From: CAZSTA01 sp964609495 [NCBI: uncultured bacterium]
GTDB lineage: Bacteria > CAZSTA01
Reading direction: 5' to 3'
DNA length: 6,284 nucleotides
Assembly: GCA_964609495.1 (NCBI GenBank)
Contig: CAZSTA010000169.1
Coordinates: 1,949 to 8,232, forward strand
Shown here: positions 1 to 6,172 of the stretch, in pieces
Position numbering within the stretch: position 1 is the stretch's first letter
How the letters are laid out: every line of letters begins with the position of its first letter
Program-made: the position numbers and the translations under genes
The notes under the pieces: model-generated
The model's database searches: none
What the model was told of the DNA's origin: nothing
What the model saw: only the letters and a program-made list of their open reading frames with translations

Positions 1-1
1 C

Positions 2-1333
2 GATGCCAAGGTTATCAAGGATTACAGGGACAACCAGGTGCTTTCAGCTTATACCCCCTTGAAGGTGGAGGGTATAACCTGGGCTCTGTTGGCTGAAATC
101 GATAAAGCAGAAGCCTTTGCTGTGGTCAATAAAGTAAAATGGATGATAGGTATTATTGCTATCATCGGTGTTGCCGCCATCATTGCTATTGCCATTTTGA
201 TCACCCGTTCTATTACCCAGCCCTTTAAAGAGATATTCAAGGGATTGAAAACCTTCAGCGTAATTGAATTCCAAGAAACCGGGGTAAACTTCAATAGAGT
301 CATCGAGGGGATGAGCGAGAGCGCCGAGCAAGTCTTTTCAGCCTCGGACCAGATGGCGCAGTCTAGCCAACAGATGGCCGGGAACGCCAATGAGCAGGCT
401 TCAAGCCTCGAGGAAATCTCCTCCTCGCTCTATGAGATGGTCTCAATAACCAGACAGAACGCTAACAACACCAAGCAGGCCAACACGATGGCCGATAATG
501 TGCGTAGCTCCGCTGAGCAGGTCAACATGGTGACTGGCGAAGTGCGCGTCTCTGCCGAGAGGAGCAGGGATGCTATGGTGCGGATGTCCGAGGCGGTTTC
601 GAGGATCAAGACCTCCTCGGACGAGACAGCCAAGATCGTCAAGACGATCAACGAGATCGCTTTCCAGACGAACATATTGGCTCTGAATGCGGCAATCGAG
701 GCCGGTCACGCTGGGGACGCTGGCAGAGGGTTTGCGGTGGTAGCTGGAGAGGTTCGCAGATTGGCTCAACGTAGTGCCGAGGCGGCTGAGGATACCGCGG
801 CGCTCATCGAGGAATCCCAGAAGAATGCTGAGAACGGTGTTGCGGTGTCGGGCGAGGTGGCGGACATCCTCAGGCAGATCATCGAGGGGATCCAGAAGGT
901 GACGCGGCTCATCGGTGAGGTTTTCGCGGCTAGCGACGAGCAGGTGCGGCTCATCAGCGAGGTCTCCGCTGCCAGCGACGAGCAGGCGCGGGGTATCGAA
1001 CAGGTCAACATAGCAGTAGCCCAGATGGATGAGGTCACCCAGTCTAACGCAGCCAGCGCTGAGGAGATAGCCTCAGCTAGCGAGGAACTCTCTGCTCAGG
1101 CCAGGGAGCTCAATGAGATAGTCAGCGTCCTGTTGAGGATAGTGGGAGACAGCAAAGCAGATGAGAGCGGAGGAGGCTTAATGGAACATACCTTGGAGGA
1201 CAAGCAAATTCGTATGGCACTGATCGAAGAGCGTAAGGACTTCCGTAGCCAAGTACACGAATTGCTTCACAGAGATGTCAAACCAGAGGAGGTCATTCCT
1301 CTGGAGGAAGATGAGGAATTTAAGGATTTCTAG
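2..1333 (+). CDS. Methyl-accepting chemotaxis protein, 5' end cut off by the window
   Basis: This is a transmembrane chemoreceptor that relays ligand sensing to a CheA-CheW complex. The frame is open to the left edge, so the GTG at 38 is an internal valine codon and not the start. The first visible residues ([13 protein letters not shown], then WALLAEID) look like the membrane-proximal end of a periplasmic dCache sensor. Numbering from the codon at 38, one membrane helix spans about 35-56, followed by a short region where a HAMP domain is expected (57-92). A long coiled-coil signalling hairpin covers about 93-366, with the conserved tip near 208-236 ([24 protein letters not shown]). A charged tail of about 65 residues ends in EFKDF. 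Consensus methylation sites with EE pairs fall at 125/126, 342/343 and 349/350. It precedes cheR by 71 bases, which suggests one operon. Identification is secure; the ligand is unknown. Confidence 0.96.
   Translation, partial: DAKVIKDYRDNQVLSAYTPLKVEGITWALLAEIDKAEAFAVVNKVKWMIGIIAIIGVAAIIAIAILITRSITQPFKEIFKGLKTFSVIEFQETGVNFNRVIEGMSESAEQVFSASDQMAQSSQQMAGNANEQASSLEEISSSLYEMVSITRQNANNTKQANTMADNVRSSAEQVNMVTGEVRVSAERSRDAMVRMSEAVSRIKTSSDETAKIVKTINEIAFQTNILALNAAIEAGHAGDAGRGFAVVAGEVRRLAQRSAEAAEDTAALIEESQKNAENGVAVSGEVADILRQIIEGIQKVTRLIGEVFAASDEQVRLISEVSAASDEQARGIEQVNIAVAQMDEVTQSNAASAEEIASASEELSAQARELNEIVSVLLRIVGDSKADESGGGLMEHTLEDKQIRMALIEERKDFRSQVHELLHRDVKPEEVIPLEEDEEFKDF
140..205 (+). other. Second transmembrane helix of the receptor
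   Basis: About 22 uninterrupted hydrophobic residues begin at WMIGIIAII and run to ILI, flanked by lysines before (NKVK) and by TRS after. This matches the second membrane span of a chemoreceptor, linking the periplasmic sensor to the cytoplasmic hairpin. The first span must lie left of the window. Confidence 0.9.
905..988 (+). repeat. Imperfect 42-base tandem repeat inside the receptor coiled coil
   Basis: Two adjacent 42-base units (905-946 and 947-988) encode [14 protein letters not shown] and [14 protein letters not shown]. They match at 11 of 14 residues and stay in frame. Fourteen residues equal two heptads, so the coiled-coil register is kept. The units sit in the C-terminal (outgoing) arm of the signalling hairpin. 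Confidence 0.9.
1316..1330 (+). other. Putative CheR/CheB-docking pentapeptide EFKDF
   Basis: The last five receptor residues are E-F-K-D-F. Known CheR-binding C-terminal pentapeptides follow the pattern x-aromatic-x-x-aromatic, for example NWETF in E. coli Tsr, and this fits with Phe in both aromatic positions. It lies at the end of an acidic, probably flexible tail of about 60 residues beyond the coiled coil, as expected for a tether. The match to the pattern is seen; binding is inferred. Confidence 0.65.
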
Positions 1334-1334
1334 G

Positions 1335-1360
1335 TAGAAAGATCAATCACCGACTTTCTG
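1335..1360 (+). other. Inverted repeat between the receptor gene and cheR (first hairpin)
   Basis: AGAAAG (1336-1341) and CTTTCT (1354-1359) form a six-pair stem, plus a possible T-G pair outside, around a 12-base loop. No T-run follows, so it is not a classical terminator. Confidence 0.4.
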
Positions 1361-1369
1361 ATACCGGGG

Positions 1370-1392
1370 TTGAGCAATGTAGTGGTGCTCAA
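1370..1392 (+). other. Perfect 7-bp inverted repeat just upstream of cheR (second hairpin)
   Basis: TTGAGCA (1370-1376) and TGCTCAA (1386-1392) are perfect complements around a nine-base loop. The structure ends 12 bases before the cheR ATG, where a ribosome would bind. There is no T-run after it. It could be an mRNA hairpin that limits cheR translation, an RNA processing site, or a protein-binding palindrome; the sequence alone does not decide. Confidence 0.5.
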
Positions 1393-1404
1393 AGTTCATA
1401 GGAT

Positions 1405-2208
1405 ATGGACAAAGCGACGTTCGACAAACTTAGAAAGATCATATATGAGAAGAGTGGCATCTCATTGAGAGCAGATAAGGAGGCTCTGGTCTGTGCGCGG
1501 ATTGGCAAACGGATGCGCTCCCTCGGTATCCATGACTACCGAACCTATCTCTGGTACGTGATGCAGGACAAGAGCGGAGAGGAGACCATTTACCTGATTG
1601 ATGCCATCTCGACTAATGTGACGGGCTTCTTCCGTGAAGCCGATCATTTCGACTTCCTGAGAGAAGCCGTCTCGGAGTGGTTGGCTCAAGGACAGAGGCG
1701 ATTCCGGTTCTGGTCGGCAGCCTGCTCGACTGGAGAAGAACCCTACTCGCTCGCCATGACGCTCCTTGAGACTGTCAACAACCCAAACATAGATATAAAG
1801 ATTCTCGCCACGGATATCTCCACGCGCGCTCTGGATAAGTGCCGGAGGGGAACATACGATGAAGAGAGGATGGAGCCTGTTCCTCCAGCTCTCAGGGAAA
1901 GTTACTTCGATCGGCATCGCGATGAGCAGGGCATCTACTACACGGCTAAGGGTGCTCTGAAGAATTTAATCGTCTTCAAGCGGCTCAACCTATCCACCCC
2001 GCCGTTTCCCATGCGCGGCCCGCTTGATGCGATCTTCTGCCGTAATGTAATGATCTACTTCGACGACAATGTCCGGATAAATCTCCTCGCTGATATGTAT
2101 CGCCTTCTCAAGCCTAGTGGATATCTGATGGTTGGTCACGCCGAGAGTTTGACGGACATAGTGAGCGATTTCAAGGCTGTGAAGCCATCGATATACGTCA
2201 AGAGATAA
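1405..2208 (+). CDS. cheR: Chemotaxis protein methyltransferase CheR
   Basis: CheR transfers methyl groups from S-adenosylmethionine to glutamates on the receptor coiled coil in the cytoplasm. The 267 residues are a normal length. An all-helical N-terminal domain (about 1-75) leads to TNVTGFFRE (70-78), whose arginine (R77) belongs to the conserved substrate-site motif. The SAM-binding domain shows FWSAACSTGEEPYSLAM (102-118), ATDIS (135-139), DAIFCRNVMIYFD (208-220) and GHAESL (244-249). Residues about 167-195 correspond to the beta-subdomain that docks the receptor pentapeptide in other CheRs. By eye it has about the length I recall for the E. coli protein, which agrees with the EFKDF tail on the preceding receptor. 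The ATG at 1405 has only a weak AGG two bases upstream and no good Shine-Dalgarno site. cheD follows after 77 bases. Confidence 0.97.
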   Translation: MDKATFDKLRKIIYEKSGISLRADKEALVCARIGKRMRSLGIHDYRTYLWYVMQDKSGEETIYLIDAISTNVTGFFREADHFDFLREAVSEWLAQGQRRFRFWSAACSTGEEPYSLAMTLLETVNNPNIDIKILATDISTRALDKCRRGTYDEERMEPVPPALRESYFDRHRDEQGIYYTAKGALKNLIVFKRLNLSTPPFPMRGPLDAIFCRNVMIYFDDNVRINLLADMYRLLKPSGYLMVGHAESLTDIVSDFKAVKPSIYVKR

Positions 2209-2240
2209 GGGGTGAGCACATCTTTGCCAGGCTGTCAAAT

Positions 2241-2279
2241 ATGGAGCGAAAGGCAGAAAGCTTCTGTCGTAATGGAGCG
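2241..2279 (+). repeat. Short direct repeats ATGGAGCG and a small hairpin ahead of cheD
   Basis: The octamer ATGGAGCG occurs at 2241-2248 and again at 2272-2279, where it supplies the cheD ribosome-binding GGAG. Between them CAGAA (2254-2258) and TTCTG (2262-2266) can pair around a three-base loop. Each repeat also opens a tiny reading frame. The first ends at the TAA at 2280; the second (five codons) ends at a TGA overlapping the cheD GTG. It may be fortuitous. Confidence 0.35.
2274..2277 (+). promoter_or_regulatory. Ribosome binding site deciding the GTG start of cheD
   Basis: GGAG lies eight bases upstream of the GTG at 2286. An in-frame TAA at 2280-2282 rules out any earlier start, so GTG is the most upstream possible start. 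It also places the catalytic residues at the positions expected for CheD. Confidence 0.75.
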
Positions 2280-2285
2280 TAAAAC

Positions 2286-2762
2286 GTGAACCACACCGTT
2301 GGCATATCGGAGATGAAGATCTCGAACCAGGTGGATGATGTTCTGGTCACCTACTTCCTTGGTTCATGTATTGGGCTATCGCTCTACGACCCTATCGTCC
2401 ACGTTGGTGGCTTGATCCACTGCATGCTGCCGCTGTCGAAGATCGATCCTGTGAAGGCAAAGTCCAATCCTCAGATGTTCATCGACACCGGGGTGCCTGC
2501 CCTCCTGCAAGCCGTCTTCGAGCTGGGTGCCGAGAGAAGGCGCCTGGTAGCTAAGGTAGCCGGCGCCGCGATGTTGCTCGACGATAAAAGACTGTTCAAA
2601 ATCGGGGAGCGGAACTACACCGTCCTGCGAAAGCTCCTCCGGAAGAACAACATCTCGATTGCCGCGGAAGACGTCGGTGGGATGATCACGCGGACGATGT
2701 ATCTATACATAGCGACAGGACGAACCATCATCAAGTCAGGGGGATGGGAGACGGAACTGTGA
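2286..2762 (+). CDS. cheD: Chemoreceptor glutamine deamidase CheD
   Basis: CheD converts specific receptor glutamines to glutamates; in B. subtilis-like systems it also binds CheC and takes part in adaptation. The 158 residues match the family length. The catalytic triad is visible: Thr22 (LVTYF), Cys28 (LGSCIGLSLYD) and His45 (GGLIHCMLP). The spacings of 6 and 17 residues equal those of the Thermotoga maritima enzyme (T21, C27, H44). AKVAGAAML (about 89-97), IGERNY (106-111) and the DVGG region (134-137) follow the family's later blocks. The start is a GTG with GGAG eight bases upstream. Its stop overlaps a possible GTG start of a small ORF (GTGA at 2759-2762). No cheC is present here, so its CheC-linked role cannot be judged from the window. 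Confidence 0.96.
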   Translation: MNHTVGISEMKISNQVDDVLVTYFLGSCIGLSLYDPIVHVGGLIHCMLPLSKIDPVKAKSNPQMFIDTGVPALLQAVFELGAERRRLVAKVAGAAMLLDDKRLFKIGERNYTVLRKLLRKNNISIAAEDVGGMITRTMYLYIATGRTIIKSGGWETEL

Positions 2763-2905
2763 ACCGTAGAGAGGAGATCTTGATGATCGGAGTCGGAACG
2801 GGCATTGACGGACTCAACTATCATCTATCCAGTGAAGCTACGTCAAGATTAAAACTGACAACTCATACCACCGAGGCAGTCGTCCGTAAAATCCTGGGTG
2901 GGTGA
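2759..2905 (+). CDS. Unrecognised small ORF between cheD and cheB
   Basis: I do not recognise this protein. The frame can start at GTG 2759, overlapping the cheD stop as GTGA (48 residues), or at ATG 2783 (40 residues), which has a strong GAGGAG six bases upstream at 2771-2776. I favour ATG 2783 for its ribosome site. The product begins MIGVGTGIDGLNYHL and ends EAVVRKILGG. It is mixed and slightly basic, with no signal peptide, membrane segment or cysteine. Favouring a real gene are the ribosome site, the tight link to cheD and codon use like its neighbours. Against it are the short length and no known family. It could also be the remnant of a decayed gene. Confidence 0.45.
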   Translation: MNRREEILMIGVGTGIDGLNYHLSSEATSRLKLTTHTTEAVVRKILGG

Positions 2906-2945
2906 ACTGGACGAACTACGCGACTAATATCAGGGGGTAACCAAT

Positions 2946-4075
<1,130 letters not shown>

Positions 4076-4195
4076 GGCAGGGGATACAAGACGCTCTCCC
4101 ACAACGCCTCCTTTCAGATCATCCGAGAGCCTTATTCACAGTACCCATCTCCAGATGATGACCAAGTTCGGCCACGCGTTCTCTCATCGAGTTTC
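4076..4195. other. Gap between the two blocks, no gene seen
   Basis: After the cheB stop there are about 120 bases with no open frame that has a ribosome site, and no convincing terminator. A six-base inverted repeat (GCTCTC at 4093, GAGAGC at 4125) has a 26-base loop and no T-run. Confidence 0.6.
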
Positions 4196-4223
4196 TTGAC
4201 AATAAGTTCATTAGTCCTAGAAT
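4196..4223 (+). promoter_or_regulatory. Sigma-70-type promoter for the right-hand operon
   Basis: TTGACA (4196-4201) is a perfect -35 box. After a 16-base spacer comes TAGAAT (4218-4223), one mismatch from TATAAT. The region downstream is AT-rich, and transcription would start near 4230, about 36 bases before the ATG at 4266. This makes the three downstream genes a separate transcription unit from the chemotaxis genes. Confidence 0.7.
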
Positions 4224-4246
4224 ACGATATATTTAACTAAACTTGT

Positions 4247-4253
4247 GAGGAGG
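4247..4253 (+). promoter_or_regulatory. Strong but distant ribosome binding site of the TIGR00725 gene
   Basis: GAGGAGG lies twelve bases upstream of the ATG at 4266, longer than the usual 5-9. The spacer is all A, T and one G. No alternative in-frame start codon lies nearer. Confidence 0.65.
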
Positions 4254-4265
4254 ATATAGATATAT

Positions 4266-4727
4266 ATGCAGATAGTAGTCATCGGAGCAGCAATTTGTGG
4301 ATTAAGAGTCTCAGCCATAGCTGAGCGGGTGGGTTTTCTTCTGGCTAAGGAGGGAGCCATTTTAATTTGCGGAGGTCTGGGAGGAGTTATGGAGGCCGCC
4401 GCGCGAGGAGCTAAAAACGCAGGAGGTACTACCATTGGGATCCTCCCAGGTTTCTCTGCAAGTGAGGCTAATGATTATATAGATGTAAAGATAGTGACCG
4501 GATTAGGTCACGCTTGCAATGTTTTGGTAGTTCGCTCGGCAGATGCAATCATCGCTATATCTGGAGGATATGGAACTCTTTCGGAGATAGCTTTGGCTTT
4601 GAAGATGGGTGTTCCGGTGATCGGATTGGATACCTGGGAGCTTGAGGAAAACTTGATAGAGGTAGCTCGAGATCCAGAAGACGCGGTGCAAAAAGCGATA
4701 AATGTTGCAATAGGGGGATTTATATGA
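4266..4727 (+). CDS. TIGR00725 / LOG-like Rossmann-fold protein
   Basis: This is a 153-residue single-domain cytoplasmic protein of the SLOG (lysine-decarboxylase-like) superfamily, which binds nucleotides or related ligands. LOG members hydrolyse nucleoside 5'-monophosphates; the TIGR00725 branch has no firmly established reaction known to me. Visible motifs are VVIGAA at the first strand (4-9), the Gly-rich ICGGLGGVMEAA (34-45), GTTIGILPG (54-62), TGLGHACN (78-85) and the signature SGGYGTLSEIALALK (99-113) with Glu107. Relatives as I remember them have ARN where this protein has ACN at 83-85. The length is normal for the family. It is the first gene of the right block, and its stop overlaps the next start (ATGA), so it is probably translationally coupled to the HAD gene. 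Assignment to the family is firm; the substrate is unknown. Confidence 0.88.
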   Translation: MQIVVIGAAICGLRVSAIAERVGFLLAKEGAILICGGLGGVMEAAARGAKNAGGTTIGILPGFSASEANDYIDVKIVTGLGHACNVLVVRSADAIIAISGGYGTLSEIALALKMGVPVIGLDTWELEENLIEVARDPEDAVQKAINVAIGGFI

Positions 4728-5428
4728 GGAGATATCGAGCGATCTTCTTCGATATGGGAGGCACCTTAGTCCACGTGGATGTTGGAAAATCTTTAGCCCT
4801 TCTGGGTGCTAAATATGGCTTGGAATTTGATGAGGAGAAGGTTAGAGATGCCTGGGAAAAAGCGAATGAACACTTCAGGGATGATTATATCAATAGCTTC
4901 CCTTATATGTCAAATGAGGAAATATACAATTTTACCTTGGAATTTAATGAATTTGTTCTAAGGTCGCTTGGGATAGAGGATAATTTAAGGTTTTATGCTC
5001 TTAAAATATATGAAGAGCTTGACGAATTCATAGAATTAATCACCTTTCCAGAGGTCGAGGAGGTATTAAGTTATCTCGAACAAAAGGGATATATTCTCGG
5101 TATAATATCGAATTGGAGCGATATTCTAAGTGAATGTTGTTCCAGGTTGGGCCTCTCTCGTTACTTCAATTTCATCTTATCTTCGGCTGTAGAGCGAGCG
5201 CAGAAGCCCGATCCCGTTATCTTCCAACGAGCATTAGCTCTAGCTGGAGTTAAGCCTGAGGAGGCTATTCATATAGGAGATTTCTACGAGGCAGATGTAT
5301 TAGGAGCTAGAGAGGTGGGAATAACTCCAGTTCTCATAGATAGAGATAGTCGATATGATGACGAGTTGGATTGCGTAAAGATTAAATCCTTGACTGAGCT
5401 TAAGGGTATTCTCAATGAAGATCTATAA
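4724..5428 (+). CDS. HAD-superfamily hydrolase-like protein, copy 1
   Basis: This 234-residue protein is a haloacid-dehalogenase-fold enzyme with a helical C1 cap (about 16-105) between motifs I and II. Motif I is FFDMGGTL. The nucleophile Asp10 is present, but the usual second Asp, two residues on and acting as general acid/base in phosphatases, is Gly12. Motif II is ISN (Ser129), motif III is Lys161 (QKPDP) and motif IV is HIGDFYEADVLGA (Asp186, Asp191), where Phe187 replaces the common Ser. The conserved C-terminal stretch IDRDSRYDDELDC is shared with copy 2. The reaction is uncertain, since loss of the second Asp occurs in HAD branches with other chemistries as well as in poorly active ones. 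The ATG overlaps the preceding stop (ATGA). Arginine codons are mostly AGA/AGG, unlike the chemotaxis genes. Confidence 0.9.
   Translation: MRRYRAIFFDMGGTLVHVDVGKSLALLGAKYGLEFDEEKVRDAWEKANEHFRDDYINSFPYMSNEEIYNFTLEFNEFVLRSLGIEDNLRFYALKIYEELDEFIELITFPEVEEVLSYLEQKGYILGIISNWSDILSECCSRLGLSRYFNFILSSAVERAQKPDPVIFQRALALAGVKPEEAIHIGDFYEADVLGAREVGITPVLIDRDSRYDDELDCVKIKSLTELKGILNEDL
5204..5380 (+). repeat. Homogenised segment, HAD copy 1
   Basis: These 59 codons match 5945-6121 in copy 2 at 155 of 177 bases by my hand count (about 88%). The match includes a 32-base identical run (5336-5367) and a 46-base run with one mismatch (5211-5256). The segment spans motifs III and IV and the C-terminal acidic stretch. 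Confidence 0.85.
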
Positions 5429-5455
5429 GCGACTAGAGGGAGAGGTCATAGGATA

Positions 5456-6172
5456 ATGAAGTATAAAGCGATATTTTTCGATATGGGGCACACCTTAGCA
5501 TATAGGGAGCCTCCTCGAGAGGACATCTTCGCCCTTATATGTGCCAAATATGGCTTGGAAAATCTTGATAAGGATAGACTTAGAAAGGCTTTCCCTATCT
5601 CCGAGGAATATTTTGAGCTTAACTATTCGGAGAGATGGGATTTGATCTCCGAGGAGGAGAGAGAGAAAGTCTACTTAGAGTTGAATAGGATGATCTTACG
5701 AGAGGCAGGAGTTGATGAGGATAAGATCAACTTTCTTGCCACTAAAATACATGAGGAATTCAAGAATTATCGGAGGTGGGTGGCTTTTCCTGATGCTAAA
5801 CAGGTTTTGGCAGAGCTTGAGAGAGACGGATATATCTTAGGAATGGTATCGAATTGGGACCGGAATTTACCAATATTATGTGAGGAGTTGGGATTAGCAG
5901 ATCATCTGAGATTCATCTTAGCTTCCCGAATAGAGGGGGTTAGAAAGCCCAATCCCGTTATCTTCCAACGAGCGTTAGCTCTAGCTGGAGTTAAGCCCGA
6001 GGAAGCCCTTCATCTAGGAGATTCTTATAGAGCAGATGTAATTGGAGCGAGAGAGGTGGGGATCACTCCAGTGCTTATAGATAGAGATAGTCGATATGAT
6101 GACGAGTTAGATTGCATAAAGATCGAATCTTTGAGAGAACTGAGGAGTGTATTGAACAGGGTCACATCGTAG
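5456..6172 (+). CDS. HAD-superfamily hydrolase-like protein, copy 2
   Basis: This 238-residue paralogue of the preceding gene starts 27 bases after its stop. GAGGGAGAGG-type purine-rich sequence lies about ten bases upstream of the ATG. It has the HAD fold with a C1 helical cap (about 15-108). Motif I is FFDMGHTL: Asp9 is present, but the second Asp is Gly11 and the usual Gly before Thr is His12, so this motif is further from consensus than in copy 1. Motif II is VSN (Ser132), motif III Lys164 (RKPNP) and motif IV HLGDSYRADVIGA (Asp189, Asp194), where the common Ser is kept. The cap differs strongly from copy 1, while residues 164-222 are nearly the same. This suggests that the two have different substrates on a shared core. 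The exact reaction cannot be read from the sequence. Confidence 0.9.
   Translation: MKYKAIFFDMGHTLAYREPPREDIFALICAKYGLENLDKDRLRKAFPISEEYFELNYSERWDLISEEEREKVYLELNRMILREAGVDEDKINFLATKIHEEFKNYRRWVAFPDAKQVLAELERDGYILGMVSNWDRNLPILCEELGLADHLRFILASRIEGVRKPNPVIFQRALALAGVKPEEALHLGDSYRADVIGAREVGITPVLIDRDSRYDDELDCIKIESLRELRSVLNRVTS
5945..6121 (+). repeat. Homogenised segment, HAD copy 2
   Basis: Partner of 5204-5380, offset by 741 bases. The identical 32-base run is at 6077-6108. Protein identity over these 59 codons is 52 of 59, against much lower similarity in the cap region. Confidence 0.85.

Noticed and set aside
38-40. GTG as the receptor start codon
   Set aside because: The frame is open to the window edge and the residues before it continue the sensor domain, so the gene begins outside.
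1462-1917. Open frame on the minus strand opposite cheR
   Set aside because: It is antisense to conserved CheR motifs and has no recognisable domain.
2241-2285. ATG 2241 as a longer cheD start
   Set aside because: It is in frame with cheD but a TAA at 2280-2282 lies between. The GTG start already gives catalytic positions matching the Thermotoga enzyme.
2805-2824. Promoter for cheB from TTGACG and TATCAT
   Set aside because: The spacing is only eight bases, far from the 16-18 needed.
4093-4130. Terminator after cheB from GCTCTC/GAGAGC
   Set aside because: There are only six pairs, a 26-base loop and no T-run.
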